Origin: Euonymus europaeus
Taxonomy: Eukaryota; Streptophyta; Magnoliopsida; Celastrales; Celastraceae
Assembly (NCBI GenBank): GCA_963580455.1
Contig: OY756957.1
Coordinates: 20,873,001-20,937,000, forward strand
Length of the DNA: 64,000 bases
Direction: 5' to 3'
The position numbers were made by a program, and so were the translations under genes. Within the stretch, counting starts at the first letter, position 1. Every line of letters starts with the position of its first letter. Positions 56,194-64,000 of this stretch are shown here, in pieces. The notes below the pieces were generated by a model. It was given only the letters and a program-made list of their open reading frames with translations. It had not been told where the DNA came from and made no database searches.

Positions 56194-57346
56194 AATACCC
56201 AGAATGGCTGTCAAACACAGTTGTGGTCAAGAAGAAGAATGGAACTTTGAGGGTTTGTGTAGACTTCACCGACTTAAATAAGGCGTGCCCAAAAGATTTG
56301 TTCCCTCTCCCAAAAATTGACTAGCTTGTGGACGCCACATCGGGGAGCCAGAGAATGAGCTTCTTGGATGCTTATAGGGGATACCATCAAATACCAATGA
56401 GGATCGAAGATCAGGAGAAAACTTCGTTCATCAATCCGAGGGGAACATACTGTTACAGGGTCACGCCCTTCGGACTGAAGAACGCGGGGGCAACCTACCG
56501 GCGACTAGTCACAAAAATGTTTGAACAGATGATAGGACGAACGGTTGAGGTGTCATCGATGATATGGTGGTTAAGTCAATACAAGAGGAGGATTATCTTT
56601 CCGACCTTCAATCGGTTTTTGATGTGTTAAAATCTTACAGACTGAAGCTGAACGCTTCAAAATGTGCTTTTGGGGTCAGCTCAGGAAAGTTCCTCGGCCA
56701 TCTTGTGACAAGAAGTGGGATAGAAGCAGATCCAGACCAGATTGTTGCCATAGAAAACCTGAGGAGGCCGAACACTATCAAGGAGGTCCAAAGGCTGACA
56801 GGTATGGCAGCTTCCCTCAATAGATTCATCAGTCAATCTTCTGACAGGTGTAACCCGTTTTTCAAACTCCTTAGAGGTGCTAAGTGGTTTGAATGGGATG
56901 AAAAATGTGACTTGGTGCTTGACGATGATATGGTGGTTAAGTCAATACGAGAGGAGGATCATCTTTCTGACCTTCAATCGATTTTTGATGTGTTAAAATC
57001 TTACAGACTAAAGCTGAACGCTTCAAAATGTGCTTTTGGGGTCAGCTCAGGAAAGTTCCTCGGCCATCTTGTGACAAGAAGAGGGATAGAAGCAGATCCA
57101 GACCAGATTGTCGCCATAGAAAACCTGAGGAGGCCGAACACTATCAAGGAGGTCCAAAGGCTGACAGGTATGGCAGCTGCCCTCAATAGATTCATCAGTC
57201 GATCTTCTGACAAGTGTCACCCATTTTTCAAACTCCTTAGAGGTGCTAAGCGGTTTGCATGGGATGAAAAATGTGACTTGGCGCTTGACGATTTAAAATG
57301 TTATCTCCAAACGGCTCCATTCCTTGCCACCCTGAAAGTCGGATAG
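56164..57346 (+). pseudogene. Tat-type RT with an in-frame internal duplication
   Basis: After the frameshift: VVVKKKNGTLRVCVDFTDLNKACPKD, a TAG at about 56322, then FLDAYRGYHQIPM and TPFGLKNAGATYRRL. The frame shifts again just before the catalytic loop, which reads IDDMVVKS from 56555. The post-catalytic part, with [20 protein letters not shown] and RLTGMAA, is present twice in tandem. The ORF remains open through both copies to a TAG at 57344-57346, where Glu or Gln is expected. Confidence 0.85.
56558..57289 (+). repeat. 366-bp in-frame tandem duplication within RT
   Basis: Copies 56558-56923 and 56924-57289, 122 codons each, start at GATGATATGGTGG. About a dozen substitutions separate them by hand count (about 3%). 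Confidence 0.92.
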
Positions 57347-57349
57347 AAG

Positions 57350-57630
57350 TTGAGAGTGTACCTCGCCGTTTCCGAAATAGCTGTAAGTGCAGTCCTCTTA
57401 AGAGAAGAGGAGAGGAAAGATCAACCAATTTATTACGTAAGCAAGACATTGCTTGACGCTGAGACGAGATACACTCCTCTCGAAAAGTTATTGTATAGTT
57501 TGGCGATTTCCTCAAGAAAGTTGAATCATTACTTTCAAAGCACACAGGGAAAGTAGTCACCGCATACTCGCTGAGGAGTGTCCTCTCTAGAGCTGACATA
57601 ACGGGAAGAATAGCAAAGTGGGCTTTTGAA
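57350..57630 (+). pseudogene. Tat-type gypsy RNase H
   Basis: LRVYLAVSEIAVSAVLLREEE, IYYVSKTLLDAETRYTPLEKL and LNHYFQS, the gypsy RNase H after RT. The first catalytic Asp is not evident (LAVSE for the usual LAVSD-like site). Frameshift near 57540. Confidence 0.75.
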
Positions 57631-58180
57631 TTGGGACAATACGAGTTACGATTCGTCCCCAGGACGGCTATTAAAGGACATGTGATGGTGGACTTCTTAG
57701 CGAAATTAGCCATTCCGCCCCCAGAGGAACGAGAAGTCCTTTGGGCACTAGAAGTTCTTCCAGCCAATACTTGGGAGCTGATGGTAGATGGATCTTCAAA
57801 CAGGAAAGGCTCTGGTGCAGGGATAGTTCTGACTTCCCCGGAAGGCTTCACTATAGAGCAGTCCATAAGGTTGGGTTTCAAAACAACAAATAACGAGTCA
57901 GAATATGAGGCACTTTTATGTGGACTTTGTAGTGCACTCAAACTTGGAGTGAAAAGGCTGAAAGTTAGCTCAGACTCGTAGTTGATAGTCAGCCAATTGA
58001 CTGGACAGTATGCTGCAAAAACAAAATCTATGATCGCATATCTTGCCGAAGCCAAGAAAATGATGGAGATGCTTGAGGACTTTGAGATTGTCCAAATCCC
58101 AAGAGGGCAGAACAGTCATGCTGACGCCTTAGCCACCCTGGCTTCGGCCGAACAGAATGCAATAAGGCGAATGATAACAG
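57631..58180 (+). pseudogene. Second, archaeal-type RNase H of the Tat element
   Basis: WELMVDGSSNRKGSGAGIVL (Asp), NNESEYEALLCGL (Glu) and KVSSDS (Asp), then a TAG at 57979-57981 in place of a Gln/Leu-type codon. The same frame continues LIVSQLTGQYAAK and ends near SHADALATLAS, holding the fourth acidic residue. This extra domain is diagnostic of the Tat group. Confidence 0.85.
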
Positions 58181-59508
58181 TTGACATTTTAGAGGAACCA
58201 AACATATTGGCCGAGGGGCTCGAAATTGACCAAACGGAATTGGGAAAAAGCTGGATGGACCCATTGGTTCGATACCTTGAAGAAGGGATCCTTCCGGATG
58301 ATCGGAAGGAGGCACGAAAGATTACGATGAAGTTTTCCAGATTCTGGCTCTCCCCGGAAGGAAAATTGTATAGAAGATCCTTCTCAGGGCCTTATTTATT
58401 ATGTGTTCATCCAGAGAAGAAGAACCAACTCTTATATGAGATTCATGAGGGGAGTTGCGGAGCCCATACTGGAGGTGGATCGATGGCTCAACGAGCTATC
58501 ACGCAGGGATATTGGTGGCCGCGCATGCAAGAAGATTCGAGGGCATATGTAAAAAGTTGTAAACAATGCCAAAAGTTTTCAAACATCCCGCGGCTGCCAG
58601 CAATGGGTTTGAGCACTGTAACAAGTCGATGGCCTTTCGCTCAATGGGGTTTGGACCTAATAGGTCCATTACCAAGAGCAACAGGGGATAAGAAGTACCT
58701 GATAACGGGAACTGATTACTTCATAAAGTGGGTTGAGGCAAAACCACTAGCAAAGATTACTGACTCACAGACGAGGAAATTTGTATGGGAATACATCATA
58801 ACAAGATATGGTATCCCATATGCGTTAATAACTGATAATGGAACCCAGTTCGATAGCAGAGCGTTCCAGGATTTCTGTTCAGGATATGGGATAAAAAACA
58901 AATACTCGACACCGGCCTATCCTCAAGGGAACGGCCAGGCTGAAGCCTCGAACAAAATCATTCTTGATGGATTGAAAAAATGTCTAGAACAGGCAAAAGG
59001 AAGATGGGTCAATGAACTACCAAGTGTACTTTGGACGCAGAGAACCACCCCAATAAGGTCTATTGGACATACCCCGTTCTCTCTCACTTACGGAATGGAG
59101 GCTGTTATCCCATTAGAGATCGGTCTCCCAACCATCGGAACTACTGCATTCGAGATGGGCGAGAATGACGAAGCACTAGCATTACAGTTGGATCTCAGTG
59201 ATGAAAATAGGGAACTGGCTGCTTTAAAGTTATCCTCCTACCAGCATACTTTAAAAAAGATGCATGAAAAGCATGTTCGACTTAGAAAATTCCAACCCGG
59301 AGACTTGGTGCTTAGGAAAGTACTCCTTAACACAAAGAACCCTTATGATGGAAAATTGGGGCCAAATTGGGAGGGTCCATACAAAATCAACTCTGAAGTT
59401 GGCCATGGAGCCTACAAGATGGAAGATATGTCTGGAAAGATGGTCCTAATGCCTTGGAATGCAACCAACTTGAGGAAATTTTTCATTTACGCTAGACTTT
59501 TGCTGTAA
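57982..59508 (+). CDS. End of archaeal-type RNase H plus complete Tat integrase
   Basis: An uninterrupted 508-codon frame to TAA at 59506-59508. No good start codon: it opens after the TAG at 57979, so it is part of the broken polyprotein. Zinc-binding HHCC: HEGSCGAH and CKQCQKF (about residues 154-195). Catalytic core: WGLDLIGPLP, ITDNGTQFDS and QAEASNK, i.e. the D, D and E, with GYGIKNKYSTPAYPQGNGQ between. The C-terminal region has VRLRKFQPGDLVLRKV and GKLGPNWEGPYKI, the GPY/F domain. No chromodomain, as expected for Tat. Confidence 0.88.
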   Translation: MIVSQLTGQYAAKTKSMIAYLAEAKKMMEMLEDFEIVQIPRGQNSHADALATLASAEQNAIRRMITVDILEEPNILAEGLEIDQTELGKSWMDPLVRYLEEGILPDDRKEARKITMKFSRFWLSPEGKLYRRSFSGPYLLCVHPEKKNQLLYEIHEGSCGAHTGGGSMAQRAITQGYWWPRMQEDSRAYVKSCKQCQKFSNIPRLPAMGLSTVTSRWPFAQWGLDLIGPLPRATGDKKYLITGTDYFIKWVEAKPLAKITDSQTRKFVWEYIITRYGIPYALITDNGTQFDSRAFQDFCSGYGIKNKYSTPAYPQGNGQAEASNKIILDGLKKCLEQAKGRWVNELPSVLWTQRTTPIRSIGHTPFSLTYGMEAVIPLEIGLPTIGTTAFEMGENDEALALQLDLSDENRELAALKLSSYQHTLKKMHEKHVRLRKFQPGDLVLRKVLLNTKNPYDGKLGPNWEGPYKINSEVGHGAYKMEDMSGKMVLMPWNATNLRKFFIYARLLL

Positions 59509-59602
59509 TAATTTGGGGATGCCTATATGAGCACTAACCCCATTCTACTCCTTTGAGAAAAGAATAAAGCAAGTCAATCAATTTTTGCAAGTATTATTTA
59601 GT

Positions 59603-61276
59603 GTGACAGATCGGTCATCAAATGGCAGATCAAATAAAAAAGCTCTAGTAGCTTCCCTACAAAGGGTTTACAAAAAACCTTAACTGTTTTCCCCTAAAAA
59701 TGAGGTTTGGGTTGACAGATCGGCCAAAAGGCCGCAGACCTAAAAAAGCCCTTGTGGCTTCCCTGCAAAGGGTTTTATAAAAAAACCTTTCCTCTAAAAA
59801 TGAGGTTTGGGTTGACGGATCAGCCAATAGGCCGCGGACCTAAAAAGTCCTAGTGGCTTCCCTGCAAAGGGTTTAAAAAAAACCTTAAGTGTTTTCCTCT
59901 AAAAATGAGGTTTGAGTTGACGGATCGGCCAATAGGCCGCGGACCTAAAAAGGTTCTAGTGGCTTCCCTACAAAGGGTTTACAAAAAGCCTTAAGTGTTT
60001 TCCTCTAAAAATGAGGTTTGGGTTGACAGATCGGCCAATAGGCCGCGGACCTAAAAAAGTCCTAGTGGCTTCCCTGCAAAGGGTTTACAAAAAACCTTAA
60101 GTGTTTTCCTCTAAAAATGAGGTTTGGGTTGACGGATCGGCCAATAGGCCGCGGACCTAAAAAAGTCCTAGTGGCTTCCCTGCAACGGGTTTACAAAAAA
60201 CCTTAAATGTTTTCCTCTAAAAATGAGGTTTGGGTTGACGAATCGGCCAATAGGCCGCGGAACCTAAAAAAGTCCTAGTGGCTTCCCTGCAAAGGGTTTA
60301 CAAAAAATCTTAAGTGTTTTCCTCTAAAAATGAGGTTTGAGTTGACGGATCGGCCAATAGGCCGCGGACCTAAAAAGGTTCTAGTGGCTTCCCTACAAAG
60401 GGTTTACAAAAAGCCTTAAGTGTTTTCCTCTAAAAATGAGGTTTGGGTTGACAGATCGGCCAATAGGCCGCGGACCTAAAAAAGTCCTAGTGGCTTCCCT
60501 GCAAAGGGTTTACAAAAAACCTTAAGTGTTTTCCTCTAAAAATGAGGTTTGGGTTGACGGATCGGCCAATAGGCCGCGGACCTAAAAAAGTCCTAGTGGC
60601 TTCCCTGCAACGGGTTTACAAAAAACCTTAAATGTTTTCCTCTAAAAATGAGGTTTGGGTTGACGAATCGGCCAATAGGCCGCGGAACCTAAAAAAGTCC
60701 TAGTGGCTTCCCTGCAAAGGGTTTACAAAAAATCTTAAGTGTTTTCCTCTGAAAATGAGGTTTGGGTTGACGGATCGGCCAATAGGCCGCGGACCTAAAA
60801 AAGTCCTAGTGGCTTCCCTGCAAAGGGTTTACAAAAAACCTTAAATGTTTTCCTCTAAAAATGAGGTTTGGGTTGATGGATCAGCCAATAGGCCGCGGAC
60901 CTAAAAGAGTCCTAGTGGCTTCGCTGCAAAGGGTTTAGAAAAAACCTTAAGTGTTTTCCTCTTCAAATGAGGTTTGGGTTGACAGATCGGCCAATAGGCC
61001 GTAGACCTAAAAAAAGCCCTAGTGGCTTCCCTGGAAATGGTTGAAAAAAAAAAACCTTGAGTGTTTTCCTCCGAAAGAGGATTTGGGTCCTGAGATCAGC
61101 CTATTGGTTGCAGACCTAAAAGAAAAAATCCAAGTGATTTCCCAGAAATGGGTTCTAAAAAAAAAACCGGAGTGTTTTCCTCATAAAGAGGTTTTGGGTC
61201 TTGAGATCGGCCCATCGGCTGTAGACCTAAAAAAAAAATCCAAGTGATTTCCCAGAAATGGATTCTGAAAACATAT
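59603..61276 (+). repeat. Tandem array of about 16 units, ~107 bp each, after pol
   Basis: Each unit contains GATCGGCCAATAGGCCGCGG, then a poly-A word, CCTAGTGGCTTCCCTGCAAA, and TTTTCCTCTAAAAATGAGG. Units lie head to tail from about 59603. The first and last two or three are diverged, and the central ones are almost identical. Starts of the GTTGAC word fall near 59712, 59810, 59916, 60020 and so on. The array begins about 95 bp after the integrase stop. Units contain the palindrome GGCCAATAGGCC. Confidence 0.93.
59914..60763 (+). repeat. Higher-order repeat: 425-bp four-unit block duplicated
   Basis: Blocks 59914-60338 and 60339-60763 share the same series of unit variants (GAGTTGACGG, GACAGATCGG, CAACGGG, GACGAATCGG with CGGAACC) in order. 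On reading they differ at about one base. Confidence 0.9.
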
Positions 61277-62567
61277 ATATAACATCCGTGTGAAGTTCCA
61301 TGTTCTCATAGAATAACATAAAAAAAAAGAGACATGATGGAAATAATGCAAAACGGTCAAACAAACATTAGAATTCAAAAGATAAGTCTGGTACATGTGA
61401 CAAATGTTGAAAAGAAAGAAAGTAAGGCCTAGGCTAACTGGCTAAACCTAAAACCACAGAAACAGCGTCCTCCCCTCCACGTTCGGCTATGCCTTCACCC
61501 TCATCAGCAATCTCCGTCTCTTGGTCTAAACTGACCGGATCATCACCAAGCACAACCGTCGATATGTCGGCAGCAACTGATTGTGCGAATGCGGATGTAT
61601 CGGCGTTGAGATCGGAGCAAGGAGGCAAGAAAATATCGACATGATCTTGTCCTTGGTTCAGAAAGGAGAATCCTTAGGGATCTCCATCTCCTTCAAAAGA
61701 TCGCCTCTCCCCATGAGATAGGCCATATTGCCTTGTTCTTTGAGGTACCCAGGGTACTCCTCAAAGGCTTCGTCATTTGCCTTCCTCGTAGCAAGATCGG
61801 CTGCCTTTTTTTCTCTGGCCAAAACTGATGAAAGGGTATCGCTCAGATCAGCTTCCAATTTCTTGATTTTTTCTTTGGCCAGAGAGAGATCGGCCTTACA
61901 ACGTTCAAGCTCAAAGTTCACCTCTGCATGTTGAGATTTCAACCTATCTTGTGCCTGAACAAGGCGGATGTGATCCTCCCTCTCATGGCTGTCCCTCTCT
62001 TCCAGCTCATTTTGAACCTGACATGCCTGACCAAAAAGTAATAATGATAATAATAGATGTATAAATTTAGATATCTATGTAAGTCTTAAATAAAAAAAAG
62101 GGGGGGGGGGAGAACATACTTGCATCATAAAACGGCCAAGGTAGTCACGGAGCTCGGCATCAGGCAGTCCCTCCATCTTTCTGAGTCAGCTGGTACAGAT
62201 GCCATAGCTCGAAGGGAGATGCCGACCCCTCGATCCATAACTGAACAACCTCTTGACAAAGGCTGGCCATCAAGTGTTGGTGAAAAGGTCAACGACCCTT
62301 CTTCGGATCGGCGGCTTGGAGAGGCCGAACTTCGAGAGCTTCTTACCAGAGTGGTCTTCTTGCGAGGCCGACCTTCCTCAGTCTCCGAAAGTAACCTCTT
62401 CCCTTGACGAGGAGGCGGAGGAGGAGGGAGTGATTGGAGTCGTGTTGGTGCGGTACTGTCCGGCCTTTGGCAAGCGGACGAACTGCTTGTTGTTTGACTG
62501 CCTGGGCCGAATAATGGAGCAAGGGGACGTCTTGCCATCGCCTCTTCGACTTGAGAAGGAGAATCTA

Positions 62568-62617
62568 AAAAAAATAATAATAAATAAATAAATAAATATA
62601 AATAAATAATATATATA
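62568..62617. repeat. AAAT/AT-rich microsatellite in an antisense-ORF intron
   Basis: Runs of AAAT, TAAA and AT units, lying just before the likely 3' splice site on the minus strand. Confidence 0.8.
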
Positions 62618-63088
62618 GGCCGATCAGTGTCAGATACTGATTCAAGATCAGAAAATGATGATGTGAATAAGAAAATGCAAGAAGAAAAAGAAATTCAAAA
62701 AAATGCAGCTGGCCGAACATCAGGTAGATGTACAGGATGGTTGGAGTCCTTCCAAATCAAACGCTGTTAGCATATCAGCGGAAACGTCCATGTTGTCCAT
62801 CCAGCCTTCTGTGTCCGAAGGCAAGGATAGATTCCCTAAAGACCTGATCGAGCTTGCAGAAGAAGAGTTCGGCTCAACTAAGGGGTCCAGAGTTGGGATT
62901 TGGTTTATTAGTCCATGGGCTGGGTTGAACTGACGAAAGAAAATCATCACCCTCTCCACAGTAGTGTTCGGAGGAAGATGAGTGCTGGGAGCCACAGATG
63001 GGGAATACCCCAATAGATAGGGAGCAGATCGGCCGAATGGGTGAATATCAGGAGGTCCGAGGTGGTCAATAAGTCGAGTTAGGGCCAA

Positions 63089-63420
63089 ACACTCACTTAA
63101 CGTTTTTTGTAAACCCTTTGCAGGGAAGCAACTAGGACATTTTTAGGTCTGTGGCCTATTGGCCGATCCGTCAACCCAAACCTCACTTTTAGAGGAAAAC
63201 ACTTAAGGTTTTTTGTAAACCCTTTGCAGGGAAGCCACTAGGACTTTTTTAGGTCCGCGGCCTATTGGCCGATCTATCAACCCAAACCTCATTTTTAGAG
63301 GAAAACACTTAAGGTTTTTTGATAAAACCCTTTGTAGGGAAGCCACTAGGGCTTTTTTAGGTCCGCGGCCTATTGGCCGATCTGTCAACCCAAACCTCAT
63401 TTTTAGAGGAAAACACTTAA
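63089..63420 (-). repeat. Three inverted copies of the ~107-bp Tat repeat inside the antisense ORF
   Basis: Reverse complements of the 59603-61276 units: GGCCTATTGGCCGATC words occur near 63155, 63261 and 63367 on the plus strand. On the minus strand, the last two copies are read in frame with the preceding antisense ORF until a stop near 63203. This insert separates the ORF's N-terminal and central parts. Confidence 0.92.
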
Positions 63421-64000
63421 TCTCCTTGTTTGAAGGGAACAAGGTGAGGGCACCGGATCTTCTCCGGATCGAAATACCCCGTTCGCCCATTTGAGGACCG
63501 AACTCCCATCCTCACCCACCTATTAGAAAGAATTCGATTTCATCGTGCTTGGAGGAAGAAGGCAAGCAATGAATCAGAGGTTTGTTTCCGTCTCTAGGAA
63601 ACAGATGAAACTTGTTCTATTGACCACACTTTTTGGGATAGAAACTGTGTTCCAAGTCCCTTGGTCTAACGCCGAACCTGTAAAACTTATTTAAAATATC
63701 TACGCCGTTGATTATCCGGTAAAAGTTCGAGTTCCACTGATGAGGCGCAAGGCCGAACATATCAAGGCATTCCTTAAAGAACTCAGTTAAGGGAAATCTG
63801 AGCCCTCCCTCCACGACAGCAACCATTGGGATCAGCTTCAGAGGCAACACTCAGTTCACATTCCGATGGAAAGCCGGACTTCCTGCCCCATTCTCGGAGT
63901 TCATTAGAATCTCTCAAGATTTTCTTGTACTTCCCCATAAACAGAACCAGGACAAAAAGGCAGCAGAAAGAAGTGATCGATAGTAACAGTCGATGCAAAA

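Larger units (their letters stand above)
61434..63998 (-). pseudogene. Antisense ORF of the Tat element, spliced, Transposase_28-like N-terminus
   Basis: Read on the minus strand. At 63998-63617 the N-terminal part has VAVVEGGLRFPLTEFFKE and GLAPHQWNSNFYRIING, the pattern of the putative gypsy-type transposon domain (Transposase_28), split by a frameshift near 63851. After a tandem-repeat insert come 63088-62742, then a Pro/Arg/Ser-rich part (62564-62125, with a run of Pro). A coiled coil with KEKIKKLEADLSDTLSS lies around 61860, and the end is at 61434. An intron 62119-62027 (GTATGT..CAG, 93 bp) joins RDYLGRFMMQ to ACQVQNELEE in phase. A second likely intron, about 62741-62565, ends in a T-rich tract plus AG. 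Frameshifts also lie near 62185. Tat elements are known to carry such antisense ORFs; the function is unknown. Part of the gene's start may lie beyond 64000. Confidence 0.72.
53903..64000 (+). mobile_element. Tat-lineage Ty3/gypsy element, 5' LTR not found, runs off the window
   Basis: Order on the plus strand: gag, protease, RT, RNase H, a second (archaeal-type) RNase H, integrase, then a tandem repeat region and an antisense ORF. Dual RNase H plus a long 3' region with tandem repeats and an antisense ORF are known marks of the Tat group. GC content is clearly higher than in the neighbouring elements. No LTR or primer site is recognisable upstream of gag, so the 5' end is deleted or unrecognisably diverged. 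The 3' LTR would lie beyond 64000. Pol needs at least six corrections, so the copy is defective. Confidence 0.85.

Noticed and set aside
59603..61276. CRISPR-like regular repeat
   Set aside because: The units are contiguous, without unique spacers, and lie in a plant retroelement; this is a tandem array of a ~107-bp unit.
62120..62591. Plus-strand frames of 95 and 112 codons
   Set aside because: They are opposite the Pro/Arg-rich part of the antisense ORF, whose splice sites and coiled coil support the minus strand.

Overview
This window comes from a nuclear genome of a flowering plant, probably a eudicot. The evidence is one multi-exon nuclear gene for a chloroplast RNA-splicing factor with GT..AG introns, surrounded by plant-type LTR retrotransposons (Ty1/copia SIRE and Tork types, Ty3/gypsy Tekay/Del and Tat types), an L1-type LINE tail and an Au-like SINE. 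The species cannot be named from the sequence. Domain, lineage and family names are from recognition by eye; no database search was run.

Layout. 235-1511: decayed 3' end of a LINE. 2351-9051 (minus): the only convincing host gene, a 9-exon CFM3-type CRM-domain gene that conceptually splices to an uninterrupted 873-residue protein. Its largest intron holds a TIR-type element and an Au-like SINE. 9367-16425 (minus): an old Tork/Tnt1-like copia element, broken by a 2.1-kb gypsy solo LTR. 16707-51682 (minus): one Tekay/Del-like gypsy element bounded by a perfect ATTCA target duplication and swollen to about 35 kb by later insertions. These are a SIRE-type copia in its 3' LTR (18057-28240, duplication TAAAC), a 785-bp solo LTR in its pol (29558-30342), and a second, forward gypsy element near its gag (33612-50144, duplication TTCAC). 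The forward gypsy element itself holds a 1.5-kb solo-LTR-like insert and a young SIRE-type copia (40328-49672, duplication GAAAA). 51683-53902: unresolved AT-rich sequence. 53903-64000 (plus): a Tat-lineage gypsy element running off the window. It carries a dual RNase H, an in-frame duplication inside RT, a ~107-bp tandem array after pol, and a spliced antisense ORF containing an inverted copy of the same array.

Hand-counted LTR divergences agree with the nesting order: about 11% for the forward gypsy, about 3% for the reverse SIRE copia and about 1.6% for the innermost copia. Every retroelement pol is broken, so no element here looks autonomous. The least expected structures are a 316-bp piece of the host gypsy LTR copied into a deletion in the SIRE 5' LTR, the inverted tandem arrays and spliced antisense gene of the Tat element, and the extra 3' ORF in the young copia element.
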